64,000 nucleotides of DNA from Cepaea nemoralis (Eukaryota; Mollusca; Gastropoda; Stylommatophora; Helicidae): contig JACEFZ010005116.1 in assembly GCA_014155875.1 (NCBI GenBank), forward strand, positions 50,001-114,000, written 5' to 3'. A program made the position numbers and the translations under genes. The stretch's first letter is position 1, and each line of letters starts with the position of its first letter. The notes below the pieces were generated by a model, which was not told the origin of the DNA, made no database searches, and saw only the letters and a program-made list of their open reading frames with translations. Positions 55,655-64,000 of the stretch are shown here, in pieces.

Positions 55655-55815
55655 CCAAAATGTGATACCATTATCACATCACAGATATCAGGCCTACAAA
55701 ATGTGATACCACTATCACATCACAGATATCAGGTCTACAAAATGTGATACCACTATCACATCACAGATATCAGGCCTACAAAATGTGATACCACTATCAC
55801 ATCACAGATACATAG
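55655..55815. repeat. 41-bp tandem repeat inside a dispersed repeat
   Basis: ATGTGATACCACTATCACAT, CACAGATATCAGGCCTACAA recur four times. The flanks (GAAATATTAGCCACCTATCC before, CATAGCTGGAAACCGCTTCT after) match 44385-44510, which has only one unit. The unit contains the inverted repeat ATGTGATA / TATCACAT. Confidence 0.85.
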
Positions 55816-55967
55816 CTGGAAACCGCTTCTGGACAACAACAACAACAACAACAACAACAACACAGTTACCAACATGGAGGTGTGTTCAATCCCGCACAGC
55901 CACAGACGTCAGTTGAAGGCTAATGAAGTCACCTCCGAATGATTCCGTGTATCCCTAGACAAACAAG

Positions 55968-56222
55968 GGGGCCGCCCTGGAGAATTGGTAACCTAGCCTA
56001 CCTCGCGCTCCGAAGGGTGTGGGTTCGATTCCGGGCTGCATCATTCGGTTCACGAATGCAGTTTTCTCGGAGACTCCAGGGGGTCGTCGCTGGAGCTACG
56101 GAATTCGTGCTTTGTGCGGCACTTTCGGCAGACCGACCTGTGGAAAGAGACCGAGCCGTATAGGATAAACCCCAGTGCAATGAAGTCGAAAATCTGGCCT
56201 TTTAAACGCCTTTAAAAGACAC
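55968..56222 (+). mobile_element. tRNA-derived SINE, family B
   Basis: The head region CTGGAGAATTGGTAACCTAG is followed by CGCGCTCCGAAGGGTGTGG and box B GGTTCGATTCCGGGC. Then CTCGGAGACTCC, GTCGTCGCTGGAGCTACGG, GATAAACCCCAGTGC and AAGTCGA. Confidence 0.85.
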
Positions 56223-56224
56223 AA

Positions 56225-56600
56225 GAAGGATAAATTACACAGATGAAAAGATCACATTCAATCCCCACGTGATGTAATGGATAAGTGGTAAAGTAAACAA
56301 ACGTAGGGAAACCTTTTTCATACGCCCTGGGGATAATTGGTAAATGGTGCTAGCTCTCTATATTTTTTTTAACCGAATGGGACTCGATGGATTATGTGGC
56401 CAAAATGACCCCGGCCGCTTTAAAACAAACAAACAAACAACAAAAGTAACGGATTCCCTTCCTTGCCTAGAACCGTATGGGCTATATGTTGCTAGTTCCA
56501 CATTTGTACAGATAACTTAGCACTCGATGGTAAACGTTAAGTAGTAAAGTATCCGTTTTACAGACCTTGAGGAGTACTGGGTATACGATGCAAGCCCTAT
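56225..56600. other. Unassigned DNA
   Basis: An AAAC run (about 56424-56442) may be a decayed retroelement tail. Nothing else recognised. Confidence 0.4.
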
Positions 56601-56611
56601 ATTCTTATATA

Positions 56612-56818
56612 TATAGACCAATCCAATTTATGGGTGATGTGATCAATATCGTACCGGCTTCCATTAGATTCCAAAACATGTTCTCGTACCAATTTTTGCC
56701 TGGGTGAATCTACTAGACCAAATCACTGAAAACAATCCCTGATTCGAAGGAGATTTAAACACATGACCATCGACAGGTAGACGAACGTTCTAACGCCTGC
56801 ACTGAGCTAACATGACCC
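56612..56818 (-). mobile_element. tRNA-like SINE, family D
   Basis: TGGGTGATGTGATCAATATC, TACCGG, TTTTTGCCTGGGTGAATCTA and CTGATTCGAAGGAGATTTAA occur in the same order as in the copies at 13785 and (reversed) 36895. Confidence 0.55.
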
Positions 56819-56837
56819 CTTGGACATTGAAGGCGAG

Positions 56838-56964
56838 TTAGTTAGTTAGTCTTTCCTCTTGAGCCTAAGTCGGCGCATAGGGCAGAAGTCATGGCTCTCC
56901 ATGTCTGGCGGTTCGCTGCTACCCGCTGTAGATCTGGGATGTTCACTTGGCTGTTGAATGAGCC
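56838..56964 (-). pseudogene. LINE 3' end, 127 bp, with target duplication
   Basis: On the minus strand it reads NIPDLQRVAANRQTWRAMTS, a LINE C-terminal pattern, and ends in a (CTAA)n tail. It is flanked by the 11-bp direct repeat TTGAAGGCGAG (56827-56837 and 56965-56975). Confidence 0.8.
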
Positions 56965-57476
56965 TTGAAGGCGAGTGCAATACTAAAATGTTTCAAGCTG
57001 CCATGAGTAGTCAATCTAACAGCACCGGGATAATAAATAACATTATCGGTGTTAAAATAGGATCCGAAAACACATTTGTAACAAAGCTGTAAACACTGAG
57101 TTTCAGCACTTTAATATAAAACTTATTTGAGAAACGGGAAGGTAATAAACAGCCTGTTCATGTTTCATGTAGCTCGTTCTGCCAGCCTGGTAATTAGGGA
57201 CTTAGCTTGTCATAAGCTGCGCTTTGTGCTAAGACGGTGACTAGCTTGGCGAATCGAACTAAGTATTGTATGTTCCATCACTGGTATTTCACGAGAGGGA
57301 AGAATAATGTGGAATAGTATTATTATTATTATCGTCATTATTATTATGTCTCTCCTATTACATTACTACTACTTTTTCTATTTATTCTTTCCGGCCCCCC
57401 CCCCCCCCCATTTCTCGTCCTTCTCTTCCTCCTCCTTCAACCCCTCGATCTTCTACTTACACTTTTTCTGTTTCTA

Positions 57477-57502
57477 CAACAACAACAACAACAACAACAA
57501 CA

Positions 57503-57593
<91 letters not shown>

Positions 57594-57720
57594 CTTTTCT
57601 TCTACTTCATTTCTTTCTTCTCCACCTCCCTGTTATCTTCCTCCTCCTCGTCCTATTTCTTCTCCTCCTCCTCCTCCTCCTTCGTCTCCTCCTCTCTTTC
57701 CACCACCTTCTTCGTCTTCT
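57477..57720. repeat. (CAA)n, (CTA)n and CT-rich microsatellite
   Basis: CAA repeats at about 57477-57502, CTA repeats to about 57592, then CCT/TTC-rich sequence to about 57720. Confidence 0.93.
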
Positions 57721-57896
57721 TGAGATGTATCCTTGAATCTAGTCGTCAGCAGGGGGTCCTTATGTATGTCCCAACCAGTCCCTTTCTCTTTCATGTCCCG
57801 GGGTCGCGTTTGAGGGCTCAAGTCGAGTTAGAGAAGGCACCTTTGTGTAATGTGTCATGATGTCGAAACTACACATTGACACGGACATTACTCAAT

Positions 57897-58250
57897 GTTT
57901 ATAAACCGCCGTAGTAAAGTGGTTAGTGTCCTTGTCTGCCACGACAAGGGTGGGACTGTAAACCCCACCAGTGGCATATTTGTTGTGCCCGGACAGTCAA
58001 CTGTCAACTGTCATCTGTCTCTATAGTTCCTTGCGGTGTATGGCTGGGTGGTCTTGAGCATGAGAAACAAGGCCGCCTGGCTAGTGCAGACGCCGCGAAC
58101 TGTAGGTTAGGGTTTTCTTTTTACCTCCGACAGAAAAAAAATCCACACCTTACGGAGGATTCAAACCAGGTTGTACAGAATAGGAACCAGGCATTCTAGC
58201 CACTCAACCAGGACCAGTTAGTTATATGTCCTTGTGCAGGACAACAGAAT
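57897..58250. mobile_element. Two tRNA-like SINE scraps, head to head
   Basis: On the plus strand box A-like TAGTAAAGTGGTTAGTG and box B-like GTAAACCCCACC lie at about 57907-57975. On the minus strand the word GGATTCAAACCAGG (about 58160) reads as an inverted box B. The central part contains CAACTGTCAACTGTCATCTG. Confidence 0.4.
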
Positions 58251-58312
58251 AAACCTCAGATTACTTGGTTATGTGTGATTTTCTACGCTATTTTACTTTA
58301 GGTAATTCCCCA

Positions 58313-58545
58313 TAGCCGTCTCCATGGCGAACGGCTTACCGACGCGGTTCGTAATCCCGTATACCCGCGTTCGAAACACAGCTGCGCGTGATTTGGCAGC
58401 AGACTGTGTTGCGTTGGTTTTTTGCGATTTGGTATGGGTGTCGGTCGTTCAGAAATAAATGGCAAACTACTGAACGTAAACTTGCCAAGAGATCACAACA
58501 ACAAGTAAAAAAAAAAATGCCAGTGTTAACTGCGGCATCCTGTAA
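58313..58545 (+). mobile_element. tRNA-derived SINE, family A (forward copy 1 of a pair)
   Basis: CCATGGCGAACGGCTTACC (box A region), GCGTTCGAAACACAGCTGCG (box B), GATTTGGCAGCAGACTGTG, TGGTATGGGTGTCGGTCGTT, TGGCAAACTACTGAACGTAA, ACTTGCCAAGAGATCACAAC and CGGCATCCTGTAAT. Confidence 0.8.
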
Positions 58546-58704
58546 TCGAAATGCAACTAACTTTAAGTAACTTTGATGGCTGGAACTGTTGTCATTTCTC
58601 CCTCGTTCAACTTCAATAGAGATGTTATAATTAGGAGGCCCATCCCAGCCTCAGATTAAACATCTCGTTATCAAATCAGCCAATTTTCGCATATTAATCT
58701 AAAA

Positions 58705-58928
58705 GCGGCTAAGGCGTTACGGACGCCGGTCGTAATTCCACTTACCTGCGTTCGAAACACAGCTGCGACCGATTTGGCAGCAGACCGTGTCGCGCTGGAT
58801 TTTAACGTGATGGTATGGGAGCCAGTCGTTCAGAAAGAAATGGCAACCTACTGAACGTAAACTTGCCAAGACATCAACAATAGCAGTGCTGGTGTTGACA
58901 GCGATGTCCTGTAAATAGGATATGCAAA
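58705..58928 (+). mobile_element. tRNA-derived SINE, family A (forward copy 2 of a pair)
   Basis: It matches the copy at 58313 block by block: GGCTAAGGCGTTACGGACG, GCGTTCGAAACACAGCTGCG, GATTTGGCAGCAGACCGTG, AACCTACTGAACGTAAACTT, GTGTTGACAGCGATGTCCTG. The two are in the same orientation with about 160 bases between. Confidence 0.8.
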
Positions 58929-58929
58929 A

Positions 58930-59210
58930 AAAATGCGATTGTCATCTATAGGGGAGCGGGTACTATTTCTCTTTGGTTAGCCGTGTGATGTTAGCTGGTA
59001 TAGATGATGTTGCTGCTAGATTAATTGATAAATATTTATCAAGCTCCTCGATTTATTGAATTTTGAGTTTCACCTGCGGTTGCCTTGGCAGGGCCAGACC
59101 AAATGATTTCGGGGACCTTATACGACCCGCGAGCCTGACGTTCCCCGTCACTGATATAATGCAATGTCTTCTTTTCCGAGTCCATAAAAATACATTATTG
59201 TTACTTTCCG

Positions 59211-59241
<31 letters not shown>

Positions 59242-59685
59242 TGGATGGGTGGGTGGGTGGGTGAGTGTGTGTGGGTGAGGGTGGGTGGTAAAGAAAGTGT
59301 GTAGTAAGACTAATTCGGAAGTATAGGTAAACAAACCTAATGTGTCATCGACCACCTAGTCGTTTACAGGTAATGTAAAAATAACCGATCATCTACCTGA
59401 CAGGTAAGTTCTGTCAGGCCAAGTTCAACACGTAGCTACAGGTGATTTATGTTTCAACAGGTGAACTCACAGTGCCAGGTTTAAGCACTCATAAACAAAG
59501 ATAATATCTCAAAATTAAGGGATTCTCTTTAAACAGACTATGACGATTTCGAAATATATACAACGGTGTTTCCGTGTGTTTATTTCGAAAAACAAAGTAC
59601 TGAAAGGGAAGTCTTTTCACGGTTCCTAGAGTTTATCTACTGTGTCTGAAATCTAAACTTTACTCACCGTATTCTTCTTTTTCGT
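58930..59685. other. Unassigned DNA with a GT tract
   Basis: GT and GGGT repeats lie at about 59212-59290. The open frames there are artefacts. Confidence 0.5.
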
Positions 59686-59689
59686 CTTC

Positions 59690-60480
59690 GTTCACCTTCA
59701 TACGTCAGTATAAATAAGTGCAAAGAATGCAGAAGTCAACTTAAGGTTGTTGATTTTCCCACTGTTTGTCCTCAAATGGAGCGGTTGTAGACCACCACAC
59801 TTTTCTATGTTCTGCATATATCGGACACTCCTGCAAAAATGTTTAAATGTAATTTTACCAGTTCCACAGTTACATTCATCAGTATATCTTATCAGTGGTT
59901 GATTAAACATGTGATATATCTACCTGTTGAGGCTTGTCCGTAGTCTGAAGATTGTCATTGTAATTTTTGCTTGAGTTGGTAACATGCGTCATTTTTCTAG
60001 TGACCTGGGTGCTTTGATGTCCACTTGGCTCTTTAATTGCTTTTTATAAAAATCTTGGCCTCATCTTAGGTTACGTCTATATAGGGCTGAGATAGTCATC
60101 CAGCTTCATTTTCTAATCTGTCGGTTTCTTCATTCCCATGTATGTTGCAATGAGAAGAAATCCATTGTATTACAACCCTTTTGTATTTCTGGCATAGTTC
60201 ATGTGGTGCTGCTATTAGGTCTCCTAGTTTTATACTGTTTCAGCATTTAGTCTACAAACAAATGACTTCACAACCGTAAAGAAAGCTATTTGTTTATTAG
60301 TTTCCTCTGTCAACAACATTTCTGCCGCAGTGTTTAACGCCCTCGTCTCTGCTTTGAAGTTACCTGAGAATTTCCCAGTAGCTACTGACTGTCTACTTCA
60401 TTGTTTATCTACTCTTTAAAATGTTCAACTAAATGACACGCTTTTGGATAAGCTAGTTTCTCTTCACCTCCCCAGGTTAC
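59690..60480 (-). pseudogene. LINE remnant, same family as 26820-27732
   Basis: On the minus strand: CNCGTGKITFKHFCRSVRYM aligns with CNSAAGKMTAKHLLQECPTY of the other copy, followed by NLKLTSAFFALIYTDV against KLKMTSAFLELIHTDV. The rest is decayed. Confidence 0.65.
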
Positions 60481-60484
60481 GCAG

Positions 60485-61215
60485 TTTTCGCTGTGATGAA
60501 GCATGTTAAGGACCACTCGCTACAAGAGTGAGAGTCATAGTCGATGATGGTAAACATGTCGCACCCAAGCCCTGCATTAGCACATCAAGACCTCACACGC
60601 ATGATATAAATGAGGGTTTCATTTGTCTACCTGGTTAGAAAAAACAAGTAATCACTAATCTTCGATGTATTCATGTCGTATAAGAATGAACACCACGAAG
60701 GACGGTGTTCGTACAGCAACAATAGGAACAACCATGTCAATTAGTGTCACATTATTCTATCCGAATAGTTCCTGAACATTGCGCTCCTCCATTCCTGATT
60801 TATGGGCTGCTCAAAAACCAAACCTATCGAAGATCATGCTTCCGTGTCAGGTTCTTGGCCGTAAGTGCGATGACGATGATCTTTGATTCCAATCAATCAG
60901 TCAATCTATCGATCAAACAAGCATCTAGACGCATTATGATAACTCTTGAAGTACAGCTAGTTACCTCTCCCTACCTCATGAAATACTCTGTGCTTTGGCT
61001 GTTTCGCGGGCTGGTTAATTATATATTCTCTGGAAGACTATGTGTTAAGCACGAAATACTGGGGTGCAGGCCGTCTTAGTCCTGAAAGTGGCATCTGTCG
61101 CGCCAAGGTTGATGTAGAGAATTTATTCCCGGCCCGGCACGAAAGGACAGTCTGCATGGGAAATGTGCTGCATAGCTCCCCTTCCTCTGACTTCGCTCAG
61201 AAGCTAGTAGATTGT
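60485..61215. other. Unassigned DNA
   Basis: A 111-residue frame at 60744-61079 (+) has no recognisable motif. Confidence 0.4.
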
Positions 61216-61220
61216 GCTTT

Positions 61221-61260
61221 ATTACCTCACATCAATTATAATATAGATGTGAGGTAATAG
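61221..61260. repeat. Short palindrome
   Basis: TATTACCTCACAT and ATGTGAGGTAATA are inverted around an AT-rich loop of about 14 bases. Confidence 0.8.
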
Positions 61261-61276
61261 CACTATTACCTCACAT

Positions 61277-61838
61277 TTCATGACACAGGGACATTTACGG
61301 TCAAATATGGGTGTTAGGCGGTTGAGCTGTTAAGGTCTATGGAATGTTTACGCTTGTGGCTGCGGTTTGCTGACGCATTTTCCTCCTGTTGAACTGGTAG
61401 TGCATGGTTCTGTCCCCTACTACTGAGTTGAGTGCGTGGAGCGAAACTGTGAGCTGTGAATTTCCCATGGAGTGCTTTTGCATCTGTCCGCGGTTGTTTG
61501 TGTCGTGAACTGCATATTTGGAAAAATGGCGGCCACCGGTTGCTGAACTAACTGGGATTGCCTTAAGCAGTAATGTGTGGCTGTTTGTTTTCCAGTGAAT
61601 TCGACTTCCATCGACAATGAACTGTATTTTTCGTGGCCGACTTATGTGTTGGCATTCTGGCAGCGTTATTATGCATAGTATACCTGCGCAGGCTGTTGGT
61701 TTGTCGAGATTCCTGTCTATTCCACTGTTCACATGGGGCAGTGAGGAGAATTTTATGTGATATTCACTGGCACAGGAATGGAGCATTATGGTGCAAACCT
61801 TTGCCATGAAGTTCAAACCGCGATTAACTAACTAACTA
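61277..61838 (+). mobile_element. Possible retroelement with (TAAC)n tail
   Basis: The right end is GATTAACTAACTAACTAACC, and the 9-bp word ACCTCACAT stands on both sides (61268-61276 and 61839-61847). The interior has no recognised protein; a 159-residue minus frame is not recognised. The same word also occurs in the adjacent palindrome, so the duplication is less certain than the others. Confidence 0.4.
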
Positions 61839-61849
61839 ACCTCACATCT

Positions 61850-62480
61850 GCATATTCTCATAAGCCCCGAAGCAGTTGTCTGCTTTGGGTATGTAATGTG
61901 GTTAGTGGCATCGCACTTTCTTGGCCTGAATGTACGGGGAATAGATGAGATCTTTGGTGGGGTATCATGAGTATGTAACCGGGTCGTGATTCAGCATAGC
62001 ACATACAGACTGTCTGCAACTAGGTCAAGGTTAGTCATGTTTCCTACACAGGTGTTAGCTATTTCACTGATAATAGACTTCAACCAAATGCCAATGATTT
62101 AATTTAGCGCTGTATAAAATAGTTTATAAACAAAACAAAACAACAACAACAACAACAACAACAAAACACCCATTAGCTTCACTATAGTGTCCTACTCTCA
62201 GGTTGCCCAGTTGTATTGGGCTTCATGTTTCGTCAGTTGTCAGTAATTTCAAATTGTGATTTGTCCTCTTATTTCCCACGGGTTACATCCATGGATACAC
62301 ACACTGACGGGTTCTAAAACAATGGGTGATTTCTCCATGGCTTACATATTAGAGTGCATCAGGGAGATGTAACATCTGCTCCCTCTCCTAGAGTTGTTTT
62401 TCTCCTAGTGTCGTTTTCTACAAGATAACTTGTGTACAGTCGTGATATTAGCATCGTCATGGTCGTCACGATCATTATCC
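61850..62480. other. Unassigned DNA with a (CAA)n patch
   Basis: CAA repeats at about 62141-62163. Nothing else recognised. Confidence 0.4.
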
Positions 62481-62490
62481 ATCCTCTTTT

Positions 62491-62878
62491 TCTTGTGCTT
62501 GTGCTTGTGCTTGTGCTTGTGCTGCTGCTGCTTCTTCTTCTTCTTCTTCTTCTTCTTCTTCTTCTTCTTCTTCTTCTTCTTCTTCTTCTTCTTCTTCTTC
62601 TTCTTCTTCTTCTTCTTCTTCTTCCTCCTCCTCTTACTCCTCCTCCTCCTACTCCTCCTCCTCCTCCTCCTCCTTCTTCTTCTTCTTGATTCTTCTTCTT
62701 CTTCTTCTTCTTCTTCTTCTTCTTCTTCTTCTTCTTCTTCTTCTTCTTCTTCTTCTTCCTCCTCCTACTCCTCCTCCTCCTCCTTCTTCTTCTTCTTGAT
62801 TCTTCTTCTTCTTCTTCTTCTTCTTCTTCTTCTTCTTCTTCTTCTTCTTCTTCTTCTTCTTCTTCTTCTTCTTCTTGC
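62491..62878. repeat. (CTT)n microsatellite with a duplicated block
   Basis: A short TTGTGC repeat and CTG run lead into about 350 bases of CTT. Two interruptions of CTCCTC/TACTCC type, each ending in CTTCTTGATTCTT, are exactly 120 bases apart (GAT at 62688-62690 and 62808-62810). The plus strand is all pyrimidine over long stretches. Leu, Phe, Ser, Glu, Lys and Arg runs in the frames are artefacts. Confidence 0.95.
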
Positions 62879-62879
62879 T

Positions 62880-63540
62880 CTGTTGTGTGTTGTTTGAATG
62901 CCGTGGACTTAGGCGATATTCTAGGTGGTAGAAACAAATGGAGGCAACTTACGGTTGCAGTCAAGGGCAGTACTGGATAAGCTAACTGAGGAAGAGGCAG
63001 ATGACGAAGACGAAGAACAATAAATAGAAGAGTAAGCAGAAGAAGAGGAGGAGGAGGCGAAGGAAGAAGAGAAATAGTAATATATTTTTTAAATATTAAA
63101 CTGAATCAAATAAACTCACTGAAACAAAATCATATACTTGTATAACGCACAGAAGGCAGTACTTCTTACTTTGAGAAGCACTGGTCTGGGCACTCCACGG
63201 AGGTGATGACAAAACCTAATCATCGCTTGGGATGATTTCTCACTTCCCTCGAGAAAAGAAACCCAAATAGCACTCTATCATCGATGACAGGGTGGGTGTG
63301 ATATCCGTGTATCGGTAAATGGGGTAGGCCAACCCTTTAACAAAGTTTAATTGCGAATGTACTTTTTGACTAGATAGCTTTCTTTGATTCCTCCTGCTTT
63401 AAGACTCTTCTTGGCATTGAGATACAAAACAAATGTTTACGTTTACGTGATCTGACAGCCAAACCCTGGTTTATCACCGCTATCTGACAATCCCTGTAAG
63501 CAGAAAACAGGATCCTTTTAAATGTCTTAAGGTGCACTAG
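62880..63540. other. Unassigned DNA
   Basis: Purine-rich patch at about 62985-63075, otherwise nothing recognised. Confidence 0.4.
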
Positions 63541-63579
63541 GTATTTATTGCTGGAGGTATATTTCTCATAGACCTGTCG

Positions 63580-63757
63580 TCACTCAGTGGATAATGTGGT
63601 CGCTATCAGATGGGCCGTCTTTATTTCCCAAAGCATTTTCTAGCACCCAGTTTAGGGTGGGTCGACCAGTTCTTAAAATATCCCCGATGCGGATTCGATC
63701 CTATGGCCAAGGGGCCAGCGGGTGAGAGTTAAATCACTAGGCTAGCGCGACTCCCTG
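63580..63757 (-). mobile_element. tRNA-like SINE, D-like
   Basis: On the minus strand: CTAGCCTAGTGATTTAAC (box A-like) and ATAGGATCGAATCCGCAT (box B-like), then GGTCGACCCACCCTAAACTG. TGGATAATGTGGTCGC at the 3' side recalls the GGTGATGTGG block of family D. Confidence 0.5.
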
Positions 63758-63828
63758 GCACTTCCTGTGCGTGACTTTAAGGTTCCAACACTTCGACTTT
63801 TTCTGTGTCATCTCTTTAATGTCTGTAG

Positions 63829-64000
63829 AATATTATGTTCTAACAGTTGTCCTCAATAAATAGAACATTCGATTCTAACAGTTGTCCTCAGTCAATAGAA
63901 CATTAGGTTCTAACAGTTGTCCTCAGTCAATAGAACATTCGATTCTAACAGCTGTCCTGTGTTAATAGAACATAAAGCTCTAGCCGTAACAGTTGTCCTT
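63829..64000. repeat. 35-bp tandem repeat, cut by the window edge
   Basis: TCTAACAGTTGTCCTCAGTC, AATAGAACATTCGAT recur about five times and continue past the end of the window. Confidence 0.85.

Noticed and set aside
61337..61816. 159-residue frame as a host gene
   Set aside because: No recognisable domain, and it lies inside a possible tailed insertion.
62359..62964. 201-residue Glu/Lys/Arg frame
   Set aside because: It translates the CTT tract on the minus strand.

Overview
This window is nuclear DNA of a metazoan: AT-rich and repeat-dense, with one clear multi-exon-type gene, many transposable-element remnants and very abundant simple and tandem repeats. The mix of tRNA-derived SINEs, several non-LTR (LINE) families, Tc1/mariner and hAT remnants, and long GA/TA/GT/CAA/CTT microsatellites fits a lophotrochozoan, most likely a mollusc and perhaps a cephalopod. 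That assignment is inference; no sequence here proves it.

The only convincing host gene is an inward-rectifier potassium channel (Kir). Nearly all of its protein, possibly the whole of it, lies on one exon at about 4251-5657 (+). It keeps the Kir fold, the GYG filter and the PIP2-binding region. It carries glutamine at the pore-helix site that controls rectification, an acidic tail and a C-terminal PDZ ligand. No second exon could be identified.

Layout. 1-3.6 kb: unassigned sequence with SINE copies. 3.6-5.8 kb: GA microsatellite and the Kir exon. 7.4-8.55 kb: an 18-bp satellite that makes a spurious long reading frame. 9.5-12.1 kb: LINE scrap, a tandem array of hairpins, and the first copy of a fold-back mariner derivative (10811-11391). 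12.7-13.1 kb: compound microsatellite. 13.2-20.3 kb: sparse, with SINEs. 20.4-22.9 kb: second fold-back mariner, split by an RNase H-bearing LINE. 24.0-26.8 kb: a 37-bp minisatellite with higher-order structure. 26.8-28.4 kb: LINE remnants containing a short retroelement. 30.5-31.6 kb: two separate LINE insertions 14 bp apart, each with a target-site duplication. 32-39.7 kb: LINE and SINE remnants, including a LINE inside a SINE, and a third (truncated) fold-back mariner. 40.7-46.7 kb: a DD41D mariner remnant, a hAT end, 34-bp and 21-bp minisatellites and a dead mariner transposase. 47-50.6 kb: GA-rich DNA and a 46-bp satellite. 51-58 kb: further satellites, a second copy of the short retroelement, a long CTA microsatellite and SINEs. 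58-64 kb: a SINE pair, a LINE remnant, a possible tailed insertion, a CTT tract and the start of a 35-bp array cut by the window edge.

Apart from the Kir channel, the window works as a record of transposition. Several insertions can be ordered by nesting and show intact target-site duplications of 9-13 bp, which is the best-supported new information here. Most open reading frames elsewhere are produced by tandem repeats whose unit is a multiple of three, or are pieces of retrotransposon genes.
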